A DNA stretch of 15,595 nucleotides from Treponema sp. (GTDB lineage Bacteria > Spirochaetota > Spirochaetia > Treponematales > Treponemataceae): assembly GCA_024691105.1 (NCBI GenBank), contig JAILNY010000156.1, positions 1 to 15,595 of the forward strand. Reading direction: 5' to 3'. A program made the position numbers and the translations under genes. Positions within the stretch are counted from its first letter, which is position 1; each line of letters begins with the position of its first letter. Shown piece by piece: positions 8,053 to 14,301 of the stretch. The notes beneath the pieces are model-generated. The model saw nothing but the letters and a program-made list of their open reading frames with translations, did no database searches and was not told the origin of the DNA.

Positions 8053-9849
8053 ATGAGTAAACAAAAAACTATTCCTACACGCAGCGAAATCCCCGCTTCT
8101 GACAAATGGGATTTGACTTCACTTTTTAAAACAGATGCAGACTGGGAAGCTTCCCTCTCTAAGATTGAATCGCTGGCTAACGAAGTTGCTTCTTACAAAG
8201 GAAAACTTTCTTCTAAAGAGACACTTTTAGAAGCACTAAAAAAATATAGTGAACTCTGGCAGCTTGCCGAGATTACAGAAAACTACGCAAGCCTTCAGCA
8301 TAATGCAGACGAAGGCGACCAGAACGCAACAAATAAAGAAGGCAGAGCTCAGATGGCTGTCGTAAAAGCTTCAAGCCTTTTAAGCTTCTTTGATTCCGAA
8401 ATTACTGCAATAGAAGATGACAAGTTAAACTCATGGATTGAAGCCCCGGAGTTTGCAGACTACAAGGTTTACATCCAAAAGCTTTTGCACTTAAAACCAT
8501 ATATCCTTTCTGAAAAAGAAGAGCGCATTTTAGCACTTCAGTCAGAAGCATCCGAAACCGCCTACAAGACATTCAGCATTTTAGAAAATCTTGAGCTTGA
8601 TTTTGGAACGATAAAAGTAAAAGGAAAGGAACTTCCTCTTACACAGACAACATGGAGCCAGTTCTTAAAAAATCCTGACCGCAAAGTACGAAAAGCCGCT
8701 TACGAAAAATTCTACGGGGTATTTGAAAAACACGAAAACACACTTGCAAGCCTTTATGCCGGAAGTGTAAATCAGGACATTTTTGAAACACGCGCCCGCG
8801 GCTACTCTTCCTGCCTCGAGCACGCACTCTACTCAAACAAAGTTCCGCTTGAAGTTTATCATAACTTAATCGATACAGTTCACAAAAACTTTGACACACT
8901 TCACCGCTATTACAAAGTATTCAAAAAAGCACTCGGCAACAAAGACCTCCGCCACTACGATGTTTACATGCCGTTTACAAAAGATATCAACATCCACACA
9001 ACTTATGACGAGGCTGTCGAAATCTGCCGCGAGGCGCTTTCTCCACTCGGAAAAGAATACACCGACACATTGTGCAACGGACTTAAAAACGGATGGGTTG
9101 ACCGCTACGAAAGCAAAGGCAAAAGAAGCGGAGCTTTTTCAAGCGGCTGCTTTACAGGATATCCATACATTCTCTTAAATTACAAAGAAGATGTCATCCG
9201 CGACGTATTTACAATGGCACACGAAGGCGGACACTCAATGCACTCGTGGTATTCAAGTCACAACAATCCGTTCATGTGCTACAACTACACGATATTTGAA
9301 GCAGAAGTTGCTTCTACCTTTAACGAAGAACTCGTTTACCAGTATCTTCTTAAAAATGCAAAATCAAAAGAAGAGAAAAAATATTATCTTTCGATGAGAG
9401 CCGGCGACATTCTTGCAACGCTCCATCGTCAGACAATGTTTGCTGAATACGAACTTAAGGCACATGAACTTGTCGAAAACGGAACACCGCTTTCTGCAGA
9501 AGTACTTCGTAAGCTTTACCGCGGATTACTAGAACAGTATTTTGGTCCGGAAATGACTTTTGAAGAAAACTCAGATATGGAAGGCTTAAGAATTCCACAC
9601 TTCTACTCTGCATTCTACGTTTACAAATACGCAACAGGGATCTCTGCTGCAATGGCACTTGCTGACAGAGTTACAAATGGTGGAGAAGCTGAACGCGAAG
9701 ACTACTTTAAGTTCTTAAAGTCTGGCGGCTCGCGCTATCCGATTGAGTCACTTAAAGTTGCCGGAGTCGACATGTCAAAGACAGAGCCTATTCAAAAAGC
9801 ACTCGACAAGTTTAAAGACATCGTTGACGAACTTGAAAAACTTGTATAA
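8053..9849 (+). CDS. pepF: Oligoendopeptidase F, M3 family zinc metallopeptidase
   Basis: A cytoplasmic zinc endopeptidase that cleaves oligopeptides, typically downstream of peptide uptake. Its 598 aa are the normal length for PepF. The N-terminus (IPTRSEIPASDKWDLTSLF) is characteristic of the family, which supports the start at 8053. The N-terminal oligopeptidase-F helical region covers about residues 110-190. The catalytic domain carries HEGGH (390-394; His390 and His394 bind zinc, Glu391 is catalytic) and the third ligand Glu418 in FEAEVASTFNEE. Conserved substrate-site segments IPHFYSAFYVYKYATG (514-529) and SGGSRYP (557-563) are intact, so the enzyme should be active. It is transcribed divergently from the SH3 lipoprotein gene, apparently from a leaderless start. 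The peptide-binding protein elsewhere in the window would be a functional partner but is not in its operon. Confidence 0.95.
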   Translation: MSKQKTIPTRSEIPASDKWDLTSLFKTDADWEASLSKIESLANEVASYKGKLSSKETLLEALKKYSELWQLAEITENYASLQHNADEGDQNATNKEGRAQMAVVKASSLLSFFDSEITAIEDDKLNSWIEAPEFADYKVYIQKLLHLKPYILSEKEERILALQSEASETAYKTFSILENLELDFGTIKVKGKELPLTQTTWSQFLKNPDRKVRKAAYEKFYGVFEKHENTLASLYAGSVNQDIFETRARGYSSCLEHALYSNKVPLEVYHNLIDTVHKNFDTLHRYYKVFKKALGNKDLRHYDVYMPFTKDINIHTTYDEAVEICREALSPLGKEYTDTLCNGLKNGWVDRYESKGKRSGAFSSGCFTGYPYILLNYKEDVIRDVFTMAHEGGHSMHSWYSSHNNPFMCYNYTIFEAEVASTFNEELVYQYLLKNAKSKEEKKYYLSMRAGDILATLHRQTMFAEYELKAHELVENGTPLSAEVLRKLYRGLLEQYFGPEMTFEENSDMEGLRIPHFYSAFYVYKYATGISAAMALADRVTNGGEAEREDYFKFLKSGGSRYPIESLKVAGVDMSKTEPIQKALDKFKDIVDELEKLV

Positions 9850-9854
9850 GAATT

Positions 9855-9875
9855 TACTAAAGAATAGTAGTTTTT
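9855..9875 (+). terminator. Possible weak terminator after pepF
   Basis: A 5-bp AT-rich stem TACTA/TAGTA with an AAGAA loop (9855-9869) is followed by GTTTTT, just after the pepF stop. The stem has only one G-C pair, so termination would be inefficient and add may be partly read through from pepF. Confidence 0.3.
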
Positions 9876-9974
9876 ATGCCGATATTAAAACATAAGAGTA
9901 CTAGTCGAAGTTTTTAAAAGTATTGCTTCGTTGAAACTAAAGGTCCAGCGGAGGAGAGGAGAAAAACCTTAGAT

Positions 9975-11018
9975 ATGAAAAGAGCAGATTTCTTTACATT
10001 ACTAAAACAAGTTCCCAAAGCTGAACTGCATATTCATATTGAAGCGGTAATTACGATGGCTTCTGTAAAAAAGCTGTATAAAAAACGTTTCGGCAAAGCC
10101 ATGCCAAAGGACGAAGAAAAGTCGCTTTTTGACTACGATGACCTTTCTGGTTTTATTGCTGCGTTCCTTAAAGTACAGGATTTGTTTACAGAAGTTTCTG
10201 ACTTTGATTTAGTATTCAATGATTTTGCAAAATATCTTGAAAATAATAACGTAAAATATTGCGAAGCCTTCTTTGCGCCAAGTGCCTTTGTCAAAAAAGG
10301 ATTTAAATATTCTGACATGGTCGAAAACTTTTCTAAAAACATCAAAAAGATAAAAAATGAAAAGGACATTACGATTAAACTTTTGACAGACGTTTCGCGC
10401 ACCTTTGGACTTGAAAACGCTCAGGCAAATTACAAGATGTTCAAAGATTCACCAAGCCCTGAGATTATCGGAATAGGTCTTGGCGGAGCTGAAGTAAAAG
10501 GCCCTTGCAATCTTTTTGGTCCGGTATTTGTTCAGGCGCACAAAGACGGTTATCACGCTGTTGCCCATGCTGGAGAAGATGTCGGCCCAGAAAGTGTCTG
10601 GGATGCAGTAAAGATTTTAAGTTCAGAAAGAATCGGTCACGGTATTTCGTCTATTCAGGATGAAAAGCTTGTAACATACCTTAAAGAAAAACAGATCCCT
10701 CTTGAAATCTGCCCTACTTCTAACGTATTCACAAAAAAATATGTCAAAACAATGGAAGAGCATCCGGTGCGCGCTCTTTACGACGCAGGCGTTCTTGTAA
10801 CAATCGGCTCAGATGACCCGGTATTCTTTAAGACCACCGTCAACGAAGAATACTGGAACTTATACAGCAAGTTGAATTTTACCCTCGCCGAAATCGAAGA
10901 CTTAATCTGCAACAGCTTTAAGGCCGCATTCCTTGCAGAAAGCAAAAAAGCCTCTTTCATCCGCGAAGTCAAAAAGGCCTTCAAAGACTACAAGGCAGAA
11001 CAGAAGGAATTGTTTTAG
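9975..11018 (+). CDS. add: Adenosine deaminase family protein (adenosine or adenine deaminase)
   Basis: A 347-aa amidohydrolase that would deaminate adenosine (or a related purine) in purine salvage. Zinc-site landmarks are present: His19 and His21 (AELHIHIE), His198 in VAHAGED with catalytic Glu201, His222 in ERIGHG, and Asp280 in TIGSDDP. Two segments depart from textbook adenosine deaminase: the first motif reads HIHIEA where HxHLDG or HxHLEG is usual (Ala24 replaces a near-invariant Gly), and LGGAE (169-173) stands where LAGDE is usual. SDDP also occurs in the adenine deaminase branch, so the substrate is uncertain. A purine-rich stretch (9951-9961) contains AGGAG, but 13 nt from the ATG, longer than normal. 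The 125-bp gap after pepF also holds an imperfect hairpin with CGAAG/CTTCG arms (9906-9930). No convincing promoter is seen, so read-through from pepF is possible. Confidence 0.87.
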   Translation: MKRADFFTLLKQVPKAELHIHIEAVITMASVKKLYKKRFGKAMPKDEEKSLFDYDDLSGFIAAFLKVQDLFTEVSDFDLVFNDFAKYLENNNVKYCEAFFAPSAFVKKGFKYSDMVENFSKNIKKIKNEKDITIKLLTDVSRTFGLENAQANYKMFKDSPSPEIIGIGLGGAEVKGPCNLFGPVFVQAHKDGYHAVAHAGEDVGPESVWDAVKILSSERIGHGISSIQDEKLVTYLKEKQIPLEICPTSNVFTKKYVKTMEEHPVRALYDAGVLVTIGSDDPVFFKTTVNEEYWNLYSKLNFTLAEIEDLICNSFKAAFLAESKKASFIREVKKAFKDYKAEQKELF

Positions 11019-11101
11019 GGGATTAAGGAAAGACGTTTTCGTTCCTCTTTTACTAACTTCAAATCTTCATGATAATCTGTTTTTGCAACCATATCAAAAA
11101 T
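11015..11101 (-). other. In-frame open extension past the TGA of the 128-aa gene (possible disrupted or recoded C-terminus)
   Basis: Directly after the TGA (11104-11102) the same frame stays open for 28 codons to a TAA at 11017-11015. The translated tail begins IFDMVAKTDYHEDLK, continues LVKEERKRLSLIP, and uses codons typical of the neighbouring genes (GAA, AAA, GCA, GAT). Its stop overlaps the stop codon of the convergent add gene. It could be the original C-terminus of the gene above, cut by a nonsense change (TGG to TGA), or a chance open stretch. Confidence 0.35.
11027..11051 (+). terminator. Possible weak terminator after add
   Basis: An interrupted hairpin (GGAA-AGA-CG, TTTT loop, CG-TTCC) 8 nt after the add stop is followed by TCTTTT. 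The stem is bulged and short. It is the only terminator-like element between the convergent add gene and the accessory cassette. Confidence 0.3.
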
Positions 11102-11488
11102 TCAAGCCGTTGTAAAATTGGGATTTTTTACAGGATATGTAAATGATTCTATGTCATTATAGTCTAGATAAACTTTGTATTTTGTGAAAATTTTTTGAAT
11201 GTCTTTCATATCCGCCCAGAAGTGAAGTTGTGATGCATATTTTTCTGCATTTAATCCAAGAAAAGCCAATCTAAATCTTGTTTTGATATAACTCTTTTTA
11301 GATTTGTTATATGGATTATCAGCAGAAATTTTATTACTTGATATAATTCTATAGCCTATATTTATGGCATTGTGATCAGTAATATCGTAATCAGGAATAA
11401 ACCAGTTTGAAGTAATGGGACGAATACAAGAATCGTCTAACTCGTAAATTTCTTTGATAATATTACGAAGTGTGTTTGTATCTAACAT
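11102..11488 (-). CDS. Small protein of unknown function at the distal end of the TerY-P cassette, 128 aa
   Basis: Not recognised with confidence. The start is well supported: AAGGAG (11500-11495) lies 6 nt before the ATG. The protein has no signal peptide or membrane segment and is rich in Asn, Tyr, Lys and Asp. A central part with alternating strand and helix character (KKSYIKTRFRLAFLGLNAE, then a helix containing YASQLHFWADMK) followed by short strands (YKVYLDY) reminds me of small phage tail-completion proteins. This is a visual impression and weakly supported. The reading frame continues after its TGA for 28 coding-like codons (11015-11101), so the protein may be a truncated form of a ~157-aa ancestor. 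It follows the nuclease-like gene by 21 bp and is the last gene of the operon, running convergently into add. Confidence 0.65.
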   Translation of the reverse strand: MLDTNTLRNIIKEIYELDDSCIRPITSNWFIPDYDITDHNAINIGYRIISSNKISADNPYNKSKKSYIKTRFRLAFLGLNAEKYASQLHFWADMKDIQKIFTKYKVYLDYNDIESFTYPVKNPNFTTA

Positions 11489-11509
11489 AGTTTTCTCCTT
11501 TTGTATTCG

Positions 11510-12031
11510 CTATTTGATTTTCTCAAGCAAGACAAGCGATATACCTTCATATTCCTTTATGTATTTTCGTTTAAGAACTTCATAAGCGGAGTATTCTGTA
11601 ACAAATAAAAATTTATAATCTGCTGCCACATTATGTAATTTCTTAAAATCATTTCTTAGAGATTCAATTTGTTTTGCACCAAAATCATTTTCTTTATATG
11701 GCTGGGTTGTTTTTATTTCTGCAATGATTTTTTTTAAATCTTTTGTATACACTTCTAAATCAAGACCCGGAGCCGATTGTGGTTTTTCAGAAACATCAAA
11801 ATCCTCTATATCAAACTGACTTTGTAAAAAATCTTTTGCCATCAAGCAAGCAACAAAGCTTATATCGTTGTTAAAATTTCCCATTATCTCTTTAACCTTA
11901 TTAAAAGACTTATAAACTTCGTAAATATCAAAATCTTGACTATCAAGTTTTGATAATTCTATTTCATCAATCAATCGATTTAGTTTTGAAAACGACTTTG
12001 TAAGTTCATCTTGCTCTGCTTTTAACATCAT
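11510..12031 (-). CDS. PD-(D/E)XK-type nuclease-like protein, 173 aa
   Basis: A candidate DNA-cleaving effector. The ATG at 12031 is chosen over an in-frame ATG at 12055 because AAGGAG (12044-12039) sits 7 nt before it; the longer form would overlap the preceding gene and lacks such a site. Numbered from 12031, residues 1-55 are helical and charged. Then follows APGLDLEVYTKDLKKIIAEIKTT: Asp91, then Glu105-Ile-Lys107 at the end of a hydrophobic strand, the spacing and context of PD-(D/E)XK metal sites. A helix with Gln121 (GAKQIESLRNDFKKL) and a strand YKFLFVTEYSAYEVL complete a restriction-endonuclease-like core. This order resembles small type II restriction enzymes, but no methyltransferase gene is visible in the window. 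It may be an effector or a DNA-end-binding protein. The gene is AT-rich and follows the 217-aa gene by 14 bp. The fold call rests on motif and strand order only. Confidence 0.75.
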   Translation of the reverse strand: MMLKAEQDELTKSFSKLNRLIDEIELSKLDSQDFDIYEVYKSFNKVKEIMGNFNNDISFVACLMAKDFLQSQFDIEDFDVSEKPQSAPGLDLEVYTKDLKKIIAEIKTTQPYKENDFGAKQIESLRNDFKKLHNVAADYKFLFVTEYSAYEVLKRKYIKEYEGISLVLLEKIK

Positions 12032-12045
12032 AATTTTTCTCCTTT

Positions 12046-12699
12046 TTAATACCATTTAGAACGATTATATAACGGCTCGTAACAGAGCCTTAATTTTTTT
12101 AATGCTTTTTCAAGCACCCTCATAAAATACAGACATCTTTCATTACTTAAAGAAAGCGCAATATTTTTTGTATTTAATGCTCTCATAAAAATAATAAACG
12201 ATTGAATGTCATACTCAGAAATTTCATTACCTGAAACATCTTTCAAATATGCTTCCATTTTTTCATAGTGGGACAAAATGTCTGTCGTATATACTTCCAG
12301 CATACTTATAACAGCATGTTCAAGATCTGAAATAAAATGTCTTTCCTTAAGAGCTGAATACTCATATTCGATGATTTCATATTTTTTGAAGATATTAATT
12401 ATTGCCTCTGTATGCTTAATTAATATTTCTTCATATTTGTTAGGAATAATTTCGCCCTGGAAAACATTTTCATAAACAGCTACTGCAATTGCATAGTCTG
12501 TTTTTAAGTTTTTTCCATGTGTTACTATTCTGACTTTCAACGGAATATTCTTATCCAGCAATAAGAAAAACAATCTTGTGTTCTCATCTTCTTCAGTGAA
12601 ACCACTTTTTCTAAAAGCAACCTTGCACCAATCTGAAGAATCCAGGATTGTAATGTAATGACGTGAAATCAGTTCATCAAACTTTTCATACAATGTCAC
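12046..12699 (-). CDS. Unrecognised 217-aa cytoplasmic protein in the TerY-P cassette
   Basis: I recognise no family. The gene starts with GTG at 12699, overlapping the PP2C stop in a GTGA arrangement, with AAGGGG just upstream inside the PP2C gene, so translation is probably coupled. There is no signal peptide or membrane segment. Residues about 14-75 alternate strands and short loops (HYITILDSSDWCKVAFR, RLFFLLLDKNIPLKVRIVT, DYAIAVAVYENV). Residues about 85-217 are predominantly helical with many Glu, Lys and Tyr. This gives an N-terminal alpha/beta part and a C-terminal helical bundle. Placed between the phosphatase and the nuclease-like gene, it is a candidate sensor, adaptor or phosphorylation target. 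It is markedly AT-rich relative to the kinase and vWA genes (about 25% GC in a sampled 60-bp stretch, 12361-12420). Confidence 0.8.
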   Translation of the reverse strand: MTLYEKFDELISRHYITILDSSDWCKVAFRKSGFTEEDENTRLFFLLLDKNIPLKVRIVTHGKNLKTDYAIAVAVYENVFQGEIIPNKYEEILIKHTEAIINIFKKYEIIEYEYSALKERHFISDLEHAVISMLEVYTTDILSHYEKMEAYLKDVSGNEISEYDIQSFIIFMRALNTKNIALSLSNERCLYFMRVLEKALKKLRLCYEPLYNRSKWY

Positions 12700-13541
12700 T
12701 GGGTTCCCCTTTTGCTAAAGATTCCGGCTAATGAAATATCATCGCCGCTTCCTTGTTCTGAAAGCTTTGGCATGAATTCTTTTAATTCATTTGAAGTCTT
12801 TACTGTATCAATAACGATGTTGTCACTTATATTCAGCAAAAACGAAGGAAGTTTGTCTGAATCAAAAGAATCTGCAAGACCATCGCTCATAACTGTAATT
12901 CCATTTATCTTTTCAAAACCATAAGCAAAACGGAATTCATTTGTTGCATCTTTATTGCACAGGGAAGTAGTTACTCCAAAACCTAATTTCTCATTTTCAA
13001 GTTCTTCTGGGAAAACAACAGTATTATCTTTTTTGATAACTGCACATTTTCCATCACCGATTTGAATTGCAAACCAGAAATTAAGATGTTCAATATAGAC
13101 TGCTGCAAGTAAAGTTGAACCATATAGAACCGGAATATCATCATCCTGCAAAGGTAATGAAATATTCAAAGATTCATAAAGTTCTGTTTCTTCTTTTGTT
13201 AATGGATTTTCAGAGTAATGTTTGATTACTGCTTCCTTCCATTTCAAAGATGTTTTAATACAGATTAACTTTAGATTCTTTTCTATAAGGTTTTTCTTTT
13301 TCTTGCCAATATCCCAAAGAATTTCCTTCAAGACACCATTGATTGAATCAACTGCACAATGAACAGCAATCTCGGCACCTTTGCCACTGCGGATATATTT
13401 CTCTCCGCCGTGGCCGTCAGCAACAAGTGCATAAGCATAAGATCTTAATCTGTCACTTGTTGCAGCTGCAAAATCTTGAAGCGGCTTATTCTGCTTAATG
13501 TGAGCAGTTCCTATACAACGCTCGGCTAATGTGATAAGCAT
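12696..13541 (-). CDS. PP2C (PPM) family protein phosphatase of the TerY-P triad
   Basis: A 281-aa cytoplasmic metal-dependent Ser/Thr phosphatase, expected to reverse phosphorylation by the kinase two genes upstream. PPM motifs appear in order: Gln22-Asp23 near the N-terminus, VADGHGGEKY (40-49) with Asp42 and Gly43 for metal binding, GSTLLAAV (141-148), QIGDGKCAV (160-168), MSDGLADSF (218-226) with Asp220, and GSGDDISLAGI (264-274) with Asp267 and Asp268. All metal ligands appear present, so it is probably active. An insert of about 50 residues (80-130) rich in lysine and charged residues separates the first two blocks. The ATG at 13541 has TAAGGGG upstream; the gene follows the vWA gene by 11 bp and overlaps the next gene by 4 bp. 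The kinase, vWA and PP2C order identifies a TerY-P-like triad. Confidence 0.92.
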   Translation of the reverse strand: MLITLAERCIGTAHIKQNKPLQDFAAATSDRLRSYAYALVADGHGGEKYIRSGKGAEIAVHCAVDSINGVLKEILWDIGKKKKNLIEKNLKLICIKTSLKWKEAVIKHYSENPLTKEETELYESLNISLPLQDDDIPVLYGSTLLAAVYIEHLNFWFAIQIGDGKCAVIKKDNTVVFPEELENEKLGFGVTTSLCNKDATNEFRFAYGFEKINGITVMSDGLADSFDSDKLPSFLLNISDNIVIDTVKTSNELKEFMPKLSEQGSGDDISLAGIFSKRGTQ

Positions 13542-13552
13542 AAGCCAACCCC

Positions 13553-14278
13553 TTACCAGTCATCTCCGCTGGTTGATGTAGAACTTAAATCAGGTTCTTC
13601 CTGCTGGATGTCTTTGATTTCATCAATCATTGTGTCCTGCTTAGAAGGAATCTGACCGTCATTTACCGGCTGACTGCGGCTTCCAATCTGTGAAGATGTA
13701 ATTGAAACTTTACGAATCCATTTCTTTAGAGCTTCAGGAGTATGAACTGTAATAACAGCTTCAATGTTTCCTGTGAACTTTGCGAGAACGTCTTTGTTTG
13801 CATCATCACCAATTGCAACTGCAACTTTGATTGCATGCTTAAACCAGTTATTCTGCTGCAAGAGATTAAGACCTGATTCAAAATCATCTGTTGGTTCACC
13901 GTCACTCATCAGAAAAATTGCCGGAGCAACTGAACCAGACGGAGCTTTTAAGAAGCCATTCTTTGAAAGCTTTTCGCTGAGTTCACGACAGGCACTTCCT
14001 AAATCTGTAACACCATCTGCATCAACATTGTTCCACTGGAAGCTGTCAGAAGCGATTGGAGTAGAATACATCCATTTACAGCCGCTTGAGAAAGTAAGAC
14101 AAGCCACTTTCAAATCAACGTCTGAACCACCAGCGTCTTTTAATTCCGGGAGAACCTCGCGGATTGCTGTATTTACTGCGCCAATTTTTGTTCCCTGCAT
14201 ACTGCCTGATGTATCAACAACAAAAAACAAAACCATCTGTCTCTTAACAATACCTTCTACATCGTCGAACATTCCCAT
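13553..14278 (-). CDS. TerY-like von Willebrand factor A domain protein
   Basis: A 241-aa cytoplasmic vWA protein. The metal-ion-dependent adhesion site is complete: DTSGSMQG (22-29; Asp22, Ser24, Ser26), Thr91 in GVTDLG, and Asp126 in LMSDGEPTDD. It should therefore bind a divalent metal and a partner protein. The vWA fold occupies about residues 13-195. The last ~45 residues are polar and acidic (IQQEEPDLSSTSTSGDDW at the end), probably disordered, and could hold phosphorylation sites for the adjacent kinase. AAGGAGG 9 nt upstream supports the ATG at 14278. In TerY-P triads the vWA protein is thought to be the adaptor or substrate set by the kinase-phosphatase pair. No TerD, TerC or TerZ gene lies in the window, so this is a stand-alone triad as far as can be seen. 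Confidence 0.92.
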   Translation of the reverse strand: MGMFDDVEGIVKRQMVLFFVVDTSGSMQGTKIGAVNTAIREVLPELKDAGGSDVDLKVACLTFSSGCKWMYSTPIASDSFQWNNVDADGVTDLGSACRELSEKLSKNGFLKAPSGSVAPAIFLMSDGEPTDDFESGLNLLQQNNWFKHAIKVAVAIGDDANKDVLAKFTGNIEAVITVHTPEALKKWIRKVSITSSQIGSRSQPVNDGQIPSKQDTMIDEIKDIQQEEPDLSSTSTSGDDW

Positions 14279-14301
14279 AGTTCGATACCTCCTTATAATC
14301 C

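Noticed and set aside
9850..9974. Purine riboswitch upstream of the adenosine deaminase gene
   Set aside because: Conserved purine-aptamer core elements cannot be found in the 125-bp gap; only an imperfect hairpin with CGAAG/CTTCG arms and a purine-rich stretch are present.
12032..12055. Longer form of the nuclease-like protein starting at 12055
   Set aside because: The AAGGAG at 12039-12044 is 7 nt before the ATG at 12031, whereas the 12055 start overlaps the preceding gene and has no such site.
11510..12699. Classical type II restriction-modification pair
   Set aside because: The 217-aa neighbour has no methyltransferase motifs (no FxGxG or DPPY-like segment), so only the nuclease-like half is present.
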